Shown: piece after piece, positions 11,801 through 22,309 of the stretch
How the letters are laid out: the number at the start of each line of letters is the position of its first letter
Position numbering within the stretch: position 1 is the stretch's first letter
Source of the DNA: Apostichopus parvimensis
Lineage: Eukaryota; Echinodermata; Holothuroidea; Aspidochirotida; Stichopodidae
Direction of reading: 5' to 3'
DNA: 40,137 nt
NCBI GenBank assembly: GCA_000934455.1
Contig: KN894435.1
Location: forward strand, 12,577-52,713
Made by a program: the position numbers and the translations under genes
The notes under the pieces: model-generated
Seen by the model: the letters and a program-made list of their open reading frames with translations, nothing else
Told to the model about the DNA's origin: nothing
Database searches by the model: none

Positions 11801-14604
11801 AGGTGTTCTGTTATTAATATTTTAAAACCTCTAACCCCCCTCCCCCACCCCCATCCCCCATCCAGTTTTTCTTCTCGAGGCTTATGAGTTGTCTGGAGGA
11901 CATTTCTGGATAATTTAATCAAATTGAAATTCTTTGTGCAGAATGAAAATATCTGTCTTTGCAAGGTAGGAATTCAGATCTTTTTTAGTTGCTGACTCTT
12001 GTGAGTTCCTGTTGGCCACTGTTATCAAGACCTTCAGCAATTAATATCGTTACCATGCTCAAATTGATTCTCATTCATTTTTCTCAATCCATCAGGATTT
12101 TCGGTCATGAAGGACAGGCTGCCTCAGACATCTTCTACATTAACTGGCTGAACATGGTTCGAGCTGGTGTATTAGGACTGGAATTTTACACCCCAAAAAC
12201 AAACAGTTGGAGACAGGTACCTGTAATACAAGACTGAATGATAACTAGGCTTAACAATCTCTTTAAGAATACACAATGATATCGGCTAAGACGTTATGTC
12301 ACCCCAGCTTGGTTTTACAAGGAATTAGGTTGTATTTTACATGTGTTTCCCACCATGGTGGCTTGCACTTGAATAATATTAATTGTAAATTGTTGTCAAA
12401 TTAGTAATCTTTGAATCACTAGGTGAATGGAACATCCTGACAAAATATATATTTCATTGTGACATGACTTTCGTTTTTTGTTTGTACATCAAGGCTCAAT
12501 TATGCTAGTCTAAGGAATCGTGTTAGAGGTATTATGTTTCAAGAATGAATAAACATATAAATAGTGAGAAGAAATGACAAGTTGAAAGTGTTTGAATATA
12601 TCTGCGAATGCCGTATCACAACCATCATCATGCCTGCTTTGCTACCGTTCTTGAATGACCAGCTATAAACAATCGATTTAATTATTTTTCAACCGTAATT
12701 GTTTTGCTAGATTTTATGTATTGTTGTATCTATATCTGTAGGCACACATGCAAGCAAGGTTTGTCATTCTTAGAGTGCTTATGGAGGCAGGACAAGGACT
12801 GGTGACAATTGAGAGACTGACAGGTGAAGATGGCAAACCGGACGCGGTCGTAAAACTGGACAAGGAAAAGATTGAAACTGTCGGAAAAGAGGCCATCGGG
12901 AACTTCCTGAGGAAACTTCAGGTAGGAACTACTTCCACTCTTGTATCTGCTACACCATCCTGACTTTATTTCCATACCCAGTTTGTTGCAAAAACCCGTA
13001 AGAGTACATAAGATGAAGAAATGCATGCAATTCACATTGTTGCACCAAACTTTAATTTTGTTTCTTTATGAAAATGTCAACATTTTTATATGGTTGTAAG
13101 TTTCTGTAGGTGAAATTGATATATGTAAACTAAAATATAAAAACTGTCCAAGAAGGTACATATGGAGTTTGTGAAGGCAAAGCAGAAGAATTGAATACAA
13201 AGTGAATAACTATCAATCAAATTTGTATTCTTTGTCCGAGATATTTAATACTTTATTTATTTCCCCCCCCCCCCCCCTTGTTTGTCAATGAATTATTTTT
13301 GCAGGTTTACAAGTCAGTAGCAGACTACAAGACAGCCAAAGAGCTCTATGATAAATATTCTGCAGTGAACGACGATAGCCCAGAGAAATTCCTCTCTCTG
13401 AGGTCGATTGTCCTAGCAAGAAAGCAACCAAGGAGGATGTTTGTGCAAGTCAACACTTCAATCTCAGACGGTATGTGTCAAAATGAATCTCGAAAATTTA
13501 TGCTTCACTTCAACTTTTGGACGGTATGTGTTGTAAGTCTCACAACTCATGATAAACGGTCCCCTTTCACTTTTGTATGGTATTTGTGTTAAGTATGTCC
13601 CACGAAAATGCTTAATGCTTTAAAAAAGGACTTAATAGTTAATACAACCCACAATTTTTGCTAAAATTCTATTGCCTCCAATTTGGAAGTATCTGTTTTG
13701 TATTTTACCATCACTCTGTATGGTGTTTCCGTGATTTACAGACCGTCAGTATTACCTCCAATTCCAGCTTGCTAAAATGTGCATAAACTATCTGATTTTA
13801 CTTTGGTGGATATCATGACACTCCCAAAGTGTTCCCAAACATGGAGTCAATATTTTAAAATACATCTCTCTGAGAGGGAAGCTGGTAGGAAGTGGCCAAA
13901 GAAATATAGTTAAGGTTAGAGTGACTTAATGACTATATTTGGAAGGCAAACTTGATCAGCAAGTTACACAAACTTATTGTCTTGTAAACCGATCTGTCAG
14001 TCTGACTTCCTCTGCAAGTTTTATCTTCTCAGATTGTAGTTCACTAAACATGACTGGTGAGAAAGGAAGAGGAATTTTTGGAGTGAGAACCGGGGGGGGG
14101 GGGGTCATTTAATAAGTTGGAGCGGGGGTCAAACTTGTTATAGTTATGTTGTCGCTGTTGAACTGTAAACCAGCAAGACATTTCCCGTGGAATTATTTAA
14201 TAAATGGAACAACGCAAGGCAAATGTGCTTGTGCACCAGGTATATTTCATCATAGAGTTGCCAATTCTCGTGATCAGTAATATTTCAAACTTGCTGAAAA
14301 CAGAAACTACCTTTGGGACATATACAAAGAAATCTAAGATATATTTCTTTTGATATTACTTAAATGAAATGTTCGTTTGTAATTAAGTTCGGATTGCAGA
14401 CTGGACATCTTTCTAGTCTCTATCGTTCTTATCTCTGAATGTGTGGCTTTTTTTGGCCCCCTTTTAGATGGAGATGTGACCATGACAGACTATGAAGCAT
14501 CCACTGCTGGAATGATTCAGTCTTACGTTGAACGTTATTCTGGAACGGATTACGCTGAAATATTACACAAGCTGTGGAAGAAGGATTCTGCACATTTCAA
14601 CTGA
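2529..14604 (+). CDS. DPP3: Dipeptidyl peptidase 3 (metallopeptidase M49), 16 coding exons, complete
   Basis: DPP3 is a cytosolic zinc exopeptidase that removes dipeptides from the N-termini of short peptides, including enkephalins and angiotensins. Exons: 2529-2813, 3203-3292, 4112-4249, 4806-4880, 5194-5284, 6102-6220, 6653-6783, 8088-8146, 8830-9024, 9830-9936, 10467-10622, 11382-11506, 12096-12216, 12742-12921, 13305-13470, 14468-14604. All junctions are GT/AG and phases agree, giving 2175 nt and 724 aa (human protein about 737). Visible landmarks are the N-terminal ECSTAF and LLQTSPESP blocks, [31 protein letters not shown] (Tyr318), [17 protein letters not shown] at 448-453 (zinc ligands His448 and His453, catalytic Glu449), EECRAE at 505-510 (zinc ligand Glu506) and WRQAHMQARF (His566). 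The start was chosen because ATG 2529 has a good context (tccaacATGG) and the protein then aligns with the family N-terminus. The only two-residue length difference I noticed lies just before HELLGH. I see no frameshift or missing catalytic residue, so it should be an active enzyme. Confidence 0.96.
3673..4006 (+). repeat. Four-copy 81-86 bp tandem repeat in DPP3 intron 2
   Basis: Copies begin at 3673, 3754, 3840 and 3925. Each reads roughly gggagctgcagggaatagac, then catttatgtcctataacaac, tacatactccattttgtttt and a tcagatggggggg-type G run. The first three copies carry a T-rich tract followed by cag or tag, resembling a 3' splice site. The copies differ by point changes and small indels. The array lies between DPP3 exons 2 and 3 and holds no coding sequence. 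Confidence 0.88.
6777..6909 (+). repeat. Tandem duplication of about 68 bp spanning a DPP3 splice donor
   Basis: Copy one (6777-6844) starts in the last bases of the exon ending at 6783 and runs through the donor ggGTAATG. Copy two (6845-6909) repeats ttgaggggta and the intron sequence up to agtagtccact, with a 3-nt deletion and a few substitutions. The second copy therefore contains a decoy exon end and a GTAGTA donor. Confidence 0.85.
9734..9754 (+). repeat. Poly-C run of 21 in DPP3 intron
   Basis: An uninterrupted run of 21 C lies 75 nt upstream of the acceptor of the exon starting at 9830. A similar run of 15 C occurs at 13263-13277, 27 nt before the exon at 13305, where it forms part of the polypyrimidine tract. 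Confidence 0.8.
10467..10622 (+). CDS. DPP3: DPP3 coding exon 11, HELLGH zinc-binding exon
   Basis: The exon encodes residues 431-482 in phase 0 on both sides. [15 protein letters not shown] contains the signature M49 motif HExxGH in its HELLGH form. Near the exon end the protein reads PETKE; vertebrate DPP3 has the KEAP1-binding ETGE motif at this place, so the third position differs here. Acceptor atgtag and donor gtaagt are clear. Confidence 0.96.
11382..11506 (+). CDS. DPP3: DPP3 coding exon 12, EECRAE exon
   Basis: It encodes [14 protein letters not shown] and [17 protein letters not shown]. The EECRAE motif supplies the third zinc ligand (Glu506). The exon ends in phase 2 (ttg aa) before gtaagt and joins the next exon to restore LKIFGHEG, matching the family sequence around LEIFGFEG. 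Confidence 0.95.
14468..14604 (+). CDS. DPP3: DPP3 last coding exon
   Basis: The exon starts with two bases that complete an Asp codon, encodes [18 protein letters not shown] and related C-terminal helix sequence, and stops at TGA 14602-14604 after AHFN. The family block LLEYEASAAGLIRS is clearly recognisable. The C-terminal tail is slightly shorter than in mammals. Confidence 0.94.
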
Positions 14605-15560
14605 GGCAGCAGAAACTGTGTTGGTTCGGCTAGAAAGGTTTTGAAACAACTTGTTTCAAACCTTTTCAGCCGAACTCATTTGGCTAGAAATATAACTACA
14701 AACTGAAAACAGTGTCGTGCACAACACAACTTTTAAAGTTCCTATCTGTGTTTTTTTCAATGTAATAGAAGTCTCTTAAGCAGACAAAATGTGTTAAAAA
14801 CACTATAAGTCTCAAGCACATGTTTAGAATCTTTGTGAGTTGGTACCGATTTGAGTAAATTGTTGTCCTGAGTTTATCTGGACAATGTGTCGAGTAGAAT
14901 GTCAACAGATGTTTATATTTAAACTTGGGTAACCATATTCTAACCCCTCCTTGACGATAGCAAACATTATTGAAATTTTGTTAAAGTCTTCTTGATTCGT
15001 CATTCTCTATAAGTAAAAGATAAGGAGTATAAAGTTAGAAGTTAGAATTTAGGAAAATGGTAAACTTTTGATGATAGACATCAGCAGATAAGGTTTGAAA
15101 GGACCAAAGTTGAACATTCCATTCATCAAATTTCTCAGCTACATCCATGCATTGCATGCATCCTAAAATTAACTCTGTACACTTCAGTGTCAATTGGGAA
15201 TTGTGTCACAAGAATTGATTTTCAATATTTTGTCCTTTTTGCACCATTTCTGTGGTTTTTATCCGACGTACCACAAAGTTCAGCAGTCAGTCATTTCATA
15301 TTTTTTGCCCTCTTGAAATATGTATTGGTATATATATTGGGATAGTCTGGTACTAAGAATGGTCCATTTTGCAAGAGATTACCAAATTTTCATGTACATT
15401 TTGGTCAAGCAAGTGACATAAATGAAGTAAGGTTTAGTAAGGCAAGAGGAAGTGATTTTTGAATTTAAATGTCTTACTGTGTGGTTAGTTTTCATTTTGT
15501 AGGATTAAGTGGTAGTGGTGAATATGATTCATGCAAATAAAATTCTAGGAAAATTTAACT
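14605..15560 (+). promoter_or_regulatory. DPP3: Probable DPP3 3' UTR with AATAAA at 15536-15541
   Basis: A canonical AATAAA at 15536-15541 lies about 930 nt downstream of the stop, followed by a T-rich stretch, which fits a cleavage site near 15560. A second AATAAA occurs at 16348-16353. The region is A+T-rich with no credible ORF. It begins with a strong stem-loop (14624-14675, listed separately). The true polyadenylation site is inferred only from the signal. Confidence 0.5.
14624..14675 (+). other. Perfect-looking stem-loop just after the DPP3 stop codon
   Basis: The left arm gttcggctagaaaggttt and the right arm aaaccttttcagccgaac are near-perfect reverse complements separated by a short tgaaacaacttgtttca core that itself folds. 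The stem is about 24 bp and starts 19 nt past the TGA. In RNA it would form a stable hairpin in the DPP3 3' UTR. Its function is unknown. Confidence 0.75.
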
Positions 15561-17220
15561 ATTTCTTATATTTAACTTGTATAACTTTTCAAATTCACTT
15601 TTCATGTTCTTCATAGATCTGTCTTCAAAAAGGAAATGCCATTATCCAAAGTAAACTAATATATATGACTGTGGCAGGCCCTGTCAACTGTAAGAGATTT
15701 CAAAACTAGATCCATTTCCAATGATAAGTTCATTGTTCTATTTCAGAAGGGGAAGTAGTAAAATAACAATTTAAATAAGTGCAGAGTTTTAGTTAAACAA
15801 GTTTGACAATTGAGAATCGGCAATCTTCACTCCTGTAGAAAAACGTCATGAACCATTGTTGCTTATGGCATAATACAGGTATTTCGAAACATTGCAAAAA
15901 TCTTTGAAAACAATCATCTTTTGGTTAGTAACTTACCTATCTCATAACCTACTTCACAATGTCTTACTCAGTCTAATTTCAGGTGTATTATGAGCTAAGG
16001 GCGATGGTCCAGCATATAACTTGTTTAGTTCGGTCCAATCTTTCTGTTATACACGTACGTTATACACTAACGTGTGACATATTATGTAGGTTTAATATCA
16101 AAACATGTTTTGATCGGTATTTATCTTTTAACTTTACAGTTTGGCATCAGTTAATAACAGCATTATACAACCAAATGGTGCATTACCCCAGGTTTGTCTT
16201 GTGGGGTTTCCTTTTTTATTTTGCTTCGAAAGTAAATATTAAATGGAATCAGTTGACCAAATACATTTTCATATCACACTTAAAGTTTTGTGTGCATGTC
16301 TATTCTTGTTCCCCAAGTATAACCAGAAATGAATTGAGTAATTTGAGAATAAAGCATTTATGGTGAAAGACATTCTTTGTTTTAACATGATTAAGTTAGT
16401 GCCAAACGTACCAATTTCATAATTACGTGAAGGATATTTCTTATATCTTCTACAACTTTTCCTATCATAACAGGTTTCTGTATGCATCCTCTCTCTGAAT
16501 GCTGCTATTTGGTCTGAGTTGGAAATATTTTGGTTATCTGGCCAGGACAAGTAATCATCTGATATAGTTGAATTCACCCTCAATATAACAAAAGAGATCA
16601 TTCGGTTACAACCAGTTGTCTGATCAGAACCTTTCAGTTATCAACAGATTCAAACGAGAAAAGTTTCTGTGTCCCACAAATTTACTGTGATGTTCGTTTG
16701 CAAATTATAACTACTTTGTAGAATAAACAATCCCTCAAATTTAAAACAGTTTGGTATTAAAATTAAAAAAAACGTCACCTTTTGTGATTGACTTCACTTT
16801 CAGAAACAACATATTCCACTGAATATACAGTGATATATTTGTACAACAGGACGTAAGATATTTATGATGCCAACTCTACTAAGAGATAGCAATGTAAGTG
16901 AGCAAAATACTTGAAAATCATAATAACTTAAAATGGAATGCACTAAAGTAAAAATACAAAACCTATAGATAGACATTTACTAAAATGGAAAACAGTCTTG
17001 TAGAATTTCAGATTCAAATTTTTACTACTCTTTGCTTCAACATTTGACCTGATGAAACAACAGCAACATCCGGACAACTTCGCCAATGTGCCCCAACAAT
17101 AGCTCTAGGGCAAAATAACTTAGAAAAATCAGAAGAGACACTAGTGACTTGGGCATTCATAAACTCTGTAGTCAATTCAGAAAAATATAGAAGCATTATC
17201 CCATGTTAAACCATGATAAT
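15561..17220. other. Intergenic region between convergent DPP3 and NANP
   Basis: The stretch is A+T-rich and lacks any reading frame with recognisable protein sequence. It should hold the 3' UTR of NANP on the minus strand, but no close AATAAA on that strand is evident just below 17221. An AATAAA on the plus strand at 16348 could be a distal DPP3 site. Confidence 0.5.
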
Positions 17221-17874
17221 TTAAAAATCTCTGTGAGGTATAGAATTACTTGAATTAAGCTTATCTAATACTTTGTGAAGTTTGAGAACTGAATCAATTT
17301 TGAAGTGAGGCTTGGGTTGAACATCTGCTACGTCCTCATCGCTTGAATTTATCCAAACTGTCGCCAACACTCCTGCATTTACTCCTCCTTGAATGTCTGC
17401 AGACAACGAATCTCCCACCATGATGCATTCATCACTCTTTAAGTGTAGTCTCTGGAAGGCCTCTTCAAAGATAGCAGGCTCTGGTTTCTCATAGGGAAAA
17501 TTCCCACTGATCATTACAGATTCAAAATAGTTCCAGCCTGAGCAGTGATCTAACTTTTCGCTTTGAACTTGAGGATCGCCGTTTGTCAGTAATAGCAACT
17601 TATAACTTTCCTTTAGATTCACTAACAAACGTTTGATTTCGTCAGATAGGACGACACTTTCTAAACGTGTTAACTTCCACAGTTGGTATGCTTTCTTTGC
17701 TGTCTCTGCTAGTGAGCTATCTTCCATAGCTTGGAGCCAAAGGTCTGTCCTCCATACATCAATTGGTATCACTCCATTGGGATCTTTCTCCATCTGCATC
17801 AGCAGCAAACTAAATCTGTTAATGACTCTGCGAGCATCAACTATGACATTTTCAGCATGAAGAAATTTCTGTAC
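17221..17874 (-). CDS. NANP: NANP exon 2
   Basis: The minus-strand acceptor tttcag precedes VQKFLHAENV. The exon holds the cap domain and HAD motifs II to IV and ends with IPHRDF and TAA at 17223-17221. Confidence 0.94.
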   Translation of the reverse strand, partial: VQKFLHAENVIVDARRVINRFSLLLMQMEKDPNGVIPIDVWRTDLWLQAMEDSSLAETAKKAYQLWKLTRLESVVLSDEIKRLLVNLKESYKLLLLTNGDPQVQSEKLDHCSGWNYFESVMISGNFPYEKPEPAIFEEAFQRLHLKSDECIMVGDSLSADIQGGVNAGVLATVWINSSDEDVADVQPKPHFKIDSVLKLHKVLDKLNSSNSIPHRDF

Positions 17875-19450
17875 CTGAAATTGTAAATATTAATATATAT
17901 AACTAAACATTTTGATACACTACAATATAACAAAAGATTTTGCATCATCTAATCACAATGCCAGAGGCGATTTTTAAGAATTGTCAAAAAGATAAAGAAT
18001 AAATATTTTGTTGCAATGTAGAGTATTCCATTGGAAATACTCATTGAAATCTTTTCAGTGCTAATATCTTCTTGAAAAAACAACTTTTATTACTTTCATA
18101 GTGTCATGGAATTGACACAAGCTATATGTCCACCTACCGCTTTAAACTTCATGGTCATAGGTCGTACTATTCGAAAATAGATAACCATAGACATGGTAAA
18201 ATACTGAATGGAATTGCAGGTCAGCAACAGCTCAGCATGCATGTTGTATTCCAGCTTCCAAAGTTTTGGAAAACATTATTAAAGTCCAAACAGTTATTTG
18301 TCAGTTTATGGTATATGAAAATGTTACACTGTGGTAAGTGGTGACTTAAACTTGCCTTCAAGGTATGTTACTCAAATACAAGTGATACAACAGTGATCTT
18401 CATTTGCATTAATTTTGTTAGTTTTCAATGTTGTAGTAGGAGATATTGAGGGTAAAGCCTTCTCCAGAAATGGCAAAAGATAGTAGCTGGGAAATTTGTA
18501 AAAGGCTACCTTTGCAACTGGCCACTTAGTTAGGCTAAGGTGACCATACCAAGCTGGGACCAAATGTTGAAAGTGGAATGTTCGGCCTGGGGAAAGGTCT
18601 AAAGAGAGGGAGTGTCCCCCTCCTCTTTGCGAAAAAAGGGGTGTGGGTGGCCCCCTTCTCTTTGTAAACAAAGTGCTAGTCTGGTACAGCTAGCACAGAC
18701 ATGATATAATCAAGAGTAGGCCTAAAGGTCAGCACAGGAGTAACACAACTACGTCGTAAGAAACAGTCACACTGCACTCTGCGTATATAGTGGGTTAGGC
18801 CTACCCTACATTATAGTAGTTCTTGCTTCAATCTGTCAGTGTATGATCATCTGTGCCAGGTATCTGTGTACATCTATGGGTTTTTTTTAAAGACGTGCAA
18901 TCAAAGTATATAATCTGGGACATTTTCGGAGGCACCTATTCATCGGGGACGAAACATTGGAATCGGCGACTGTCCCGGAAAATCGGGGACGTCTGGTCAC
19001 CTTACCTTAAGTTAGGCCTAGGTCTACACGGCACATGTATAAATTTCAGTTTGAGTATAATGTGGTGCCACTGGTGGTATGTACAGTTCCAAGCGTGGAA
19101 TATCTTTGAATGTACTAAGTGCAGGACTTAAGCTTGGGATCTTGACACTGATGGATGGATCTACATGGCTACAACTGTATAAGTAAATGATATTACTTTT
19201 GGGGGTTACATATGTTGCTGCATACTTTGGAAAGTATGATTCACACTACTAAACGACGATTCTGTTATGTCCTATTGGTAAAGACGTCTGACGTAGCACA
19301 ACCAGTCCCTGTGTAACTAGCAAATTCAAATGAAATGCAAAACATTACCTCTTCCAGAGCAAGTTCATTAGCACCCTTAGTGTTAACTAAGGTGTTATCA
19401 AAATCAAAGATTATTCCTTTCACGTGCTGCAAAGTATTTGAAGTCATCAT
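17221..19450 (-). CDS. NANP: N-acylneuraminate-9-phosphatase (HAD family), two exons, complete
   Basis: NANP removes phosphate from N-acetylneuraminate-9-phosphate, the last step in making free sialic acid in the cytosol. Exon 1 is 19450-19349 (34 aa) and exon 2 is 17874-17221 (217 aa plus stop), joined in phase 0, total 251 aa; mammalian NANP is about 248 aa. HAD motif I is FDFDNT with nucleophile Asp16 and acid/base Asp18. Motif II is LLLLTNGD (Thr131). Motif III is Lys164 in YEKPEPAIF. Motif IV is MVGDSLSADIQGG with Asp189. The cap-region block YQLWKLTRLE and the C-terminal NAGVLATVWIN also match the family. Initiation could be at Met1 or Met2. All catalytic residues are present, so it is probably active. 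The neighbouring genes are functionally unrelated. Confidence 0.93.
18536..19004. mobile_element. Non-autonomous DNA transposon, hAT-like, in the NANP intron
   Basis: The ends are inverted repeats: left taaggtgaccataccaagct and right gtctggtcacctta, whose reverse complement is taaggtgaccagac. The terminal GGTGACCA word and internal gtcccggaa and tcggggacg sequence resemble known hAT-type elements with GGTGACCAGACGTCC ends. The length is about 469 bp with no transposase. I could not find a clean 8-bp target duplication. The superfamily is inferred. Confidence 0.6.
19349..19450 (-). CDS. NANP: NANP exon 1
   Basis: The exon encodes MMTSNTLQHVKGIIFDFD followed by NTLVNTKGANELALEE and ends in phase 0 at the minus-strand donor gtaatg. 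It carries the catalytic aspartates. A fold-back repeat starts about 120 bp upstream of the start codon. Confidence 0.92.
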
Positions 19451-19572
19451 TAAATAGGAAAAAAGCCTTGTTGAATTTTAAACATAATTCAGTCAACGTA
19501 ATGTTTTTAAGGTGGCATTCAACTAATAGAAATATAGAGCGAGAACGAATAATGTCACAACAAAAACTAACA

Positions 19573-20141
19573 CATATGTACGGAACCTTAAAAGTGCCAT
19601 CAACATAAGAAAACTTTGCCCCAATAAGTCAACATCTTTCAGTAAATTGTTTAGATAACAAGATAATATCCAAAAAAATTTGATTGCTCAGTTGCTTTAA
19701 CTGAGCAATTGAACATTTTTCTGCAAAATTTTTAATTGACAACTTATCAGATCTTGTCAATTCAAAATTTTTCTGAAAATGTTCAATTGTTCACTTCATA
19801 CCATCTGAGCAACTAAACAATTTTCTGCAAAATGTTTAATTGACAACTTATCATACGTTGTCAATTCAACAATTTTCTGCAAAATGTAAAATTGTTCCCT
19901 TCATTTCAATTACTGAGCAAGTGAACAATTTGCTGCAAAATGTTTAATTGACAACTTATAGTAACTCGTCAATTCAACTATCTTCTGCAAATTGTTCAAT
20001 GTTGAGTTGCTGAGATACAACAAGTCAATTAAACATTTTGCAGAAAGTTGTTCAATTGCTCAGTTGGAATGAAGTGAACAATTGAACATTTTGCAGAAAA
20101 ATGTTGAATTGACGAGATACGATTAAGCTTCCGTACATATG
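19573..20141. mobile_element. Fold-back/MITE-like element upstream of NANP
   Basis: The terminal inverted repeats are catatgtacggaa (19573-19585) and ttccgtacatatg (20129-20141). Inside, from about 19682 to 20125, units of about 115 bp built from gaacaattttctgcaaaatg and tttaattgacaacttatca recur in direct orientation and then, from about 20020, in inverted orientation. The element has no ORF. It ends about 120 bp from the NANP start codon, so it may lie in that promoter. Confidence 0.7.
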
Positions 20142-21561
20142 CCCAACAAAAGTCCAATCGAACGGGACTTTTTACCCAGCAGGGCGACAGTAATCATCGA
20201 GAGCAATGTGTGTTCCAACTACTATATATATATCTGTATTTACAATATAGTAATTATTTTTTCATAAGATCTTCTATTCTTATAAAGGGTATTGAATTAA
20301 TGGAATTAAAAACTCAATCAGCTTATTGGGATACCAAAACAAAGATAACAATACATACATACATACACTCAACGGTGCTTCAGCAAAATTTTGACTATGT
20401 ATGCCGACATTTAAATTTCTATGTAAATTCTGAATGCAAAAATCCAAAATTCGATGGAAAAAACGATTTGATTGCCTGACACTCCTTTTGCTAAAGCATA
20501 ATATTCATGTGAATGATCCAGTACTTAGTACTTTATGTAATGGGGCAGATAGAGAAGGGAAAAATCAAACAATAATCAACAAAAAACGACAAAAACAGTA
20601 TTTAATTTGTAATTTTTATATCTTATTTTGAATTGCTGATAAACCATATTTTTTTATGTTCAGCCATCCAGATTTCACTAGTATGTTCCATTTACAATAT
20701 CTGTATATACTTTTCAACTTTTATATTGCATGATGCTTTAAAAACATGCAAGTTGCTCTTCTATTATAACATAAAATAAACATACATATTACATAAGAAT
20801 AGGTAAGGCATATTTACAATGCACTTTTTCTTAATTTTGCTTCAACCTGTTATGATTGACTTTCAATCAATACTTTTTCTTTTAGTAATGAAATCAAAAT
20901 TTAATTTCAGACAGGATGAAAAAGTTGTCCTTTAACGGTGCACACCATACAAAAAATATGCTATAGCTTAATGGCCCACTGTGACAGTTATTTCATCAAT
21001 AAAACTGAATAGAGAAGAATCACAAAAGAAAGAAGAAAAGAAAAGCACATTAATTTGCTTAACTTGAATTTTTTCACTTTTTCTGTTAGAATATATGATG
21101 AGACAACCAACACATCTTTCTTTGCTACAAAATTAGCAACATAAAAAATGCTTCAAAGTTTTTTTCAGTTATTAAGAAATCAACTAAACAAATCTGTTGA
21201 CACTTCATTTACAAAAAGCATATAACAGTCAAAAGAGTTTCCTTTCAACAATAGAATCAGCCCTTTTTCCTCTCCCCTGCCCACAACCCCCCTTAAAAGT
21301 TATAAGTAAATGATAGGTCTGTTTTATGGATATGTCGAAAGTCAGTTTGCTAAATTTCTTGGTTGCCGTTATTTTGCGATTGAATAAACTTGGAACAGAG
21401 CTATTGATTTATGCCAGAAATACACATGGAGGAGATTCCCCAAAAATGATGTAGTTGCTGCACCACCATAAAATGGGTTAATATAGATGGTAGTTATGTG
21501 AATTAAGCACACAATGTTAGTATTACAACATAGTTGAATAAACCAACAAAAGGTAATCGCT
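20142..21561. other. Intergenic, A+T-rich, no gene seen
   Basis: This stretch separates NANP from the 3' end of CDKN3. It shows a (ta) stretch near 20222, a (catacata) stretch near 20352 and no recognisable protein. Two short frames at 20210-20631 have low-complexity composition and no splice context. Confidence 0.5.
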
Positions 21562-21733
21562 TAACAGAGATGTGGCTGGGATACAGCAGTGTTCCTGGAG
21601 GAGAAAGACCCATCCTGCTGGTCTCCAAGAAGCAGGAACAAAATATAATCCCCTAACAGAGATGTGGCTGGGATACAGCAGTGTTCCCGGAGGAGAAAGA
21701 CCCATCCTGCTGGTCTCCAAGAAGCAGGAACAG
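21562..21733 (+). repeat. Two-copy tandem duplication, 92 bp period
   Basis: The segment taacagagatgtggctggga through ctccaagaagcaggaaca starts at 21562 and again at 21654. The two copies are almost identical over about 80 bp (one ctgg/ccgg difference). The frames open on both strands here only reflect the duplicated sequence. Confidence 0.85.
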
Positions 21734-22060
21734 ACTTGCCAATTAACATGTTTGGTCGCTTGGCCTAAACAATTTCAGATGATGTCAGATGCAGTGAATG
21801 AGGCAAGTGTAAACAGTATACTTAACATTTGCCTGAGATTTCACCAAAAGTAAAGATAAAAAAATAAACTGCTGTTGCTATAAAGTTCCTAAATATACTA
21901 GTTGCTAGATAATATGCCAGTATTGTTTCTTTATGAATACAAATATACAAAACAGGTTACAATTTGACTGATTTCAGAATACTCCACATGGCAGCAGCAA
22001 AACAGCGCCCAACTGACAGTTGATCTCAGAGATCCGTATATATAAAATATATAATATATA

Positions 22061-22180
22061 CACCTGGGTGAAGAGAGGCAACGGAGATAAAGTACACAGT
22101 CCATGGACACAACGTAATGAACTGTCCTTCGATCACTAGTCCACTGCTTTAACCACTGGACCACAATGCTCTCACAATAT
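22061..22180 (-). mobile_element. tRNA-derived SINE, minus strand
   Basis: Read on the minus strand it begins attgtgagagcattgtggtc, then cagtggttaaagcagtggac, tagtgatcgaagg, and ends ctccgttgcctctcttcacc cagg. This is the tRNA-like head with an A-box (tggtccagtggttaaag) and the conserved body of SINEs common in marine invertebrates. The B-box (normally ggttcgaa) is degenerate. It lies 40 nt downstream of the CDKN3 stop on the same strand and is thus probably in that gene's 3' UTR. Confidence 0.7.
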
Positions 22181-22219
22181 AAGTTCTCTCTCAAATAAAT
22201 TCTCTTTCAACTTTTACTT

Positions 22220-22309
22220 TCATCTGGAGACTGATCTCCTGCTTCCCACATCGCACTCGGCTTCGTATGTTTCCCTCATCTTTCTGAAATCGTTCACGAA
22301 ATTAAATTG
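22220..22309 (-). CDS. CDKN3: CDKN3 last exon
   Basis: Acceptor ttttacag precedes QFNFVNDFRKMRETYEAE and the tail SRRSVSR, then TGA at 22222-22220. Human KAP ends with the same RSVSR sequence, which identifies the terminus. Confidence 0.93.
   Translation of the reverse strand, partial: QFNFVNDFRKMRETYEAECDVGSRRSVSR

Noticed and set aside
19682-20125. CRISPR-like array
   Set aside because: The repeats are long, divergent, partly inverted and lie in an intron-bearing animal genome; the fold-back transposon reading fits better.
21523-21853. Frames with repeated peptides on both strands
   Set aside because: They come from the 92-bp tandem duplication; both strands are open, and no splice signals support coding.
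22061-22180. A functional tRNA gene
   Set aside because: Only the A-box half is recognisable; the B-box and acceptor pairing are lost and the body is SINE-like.
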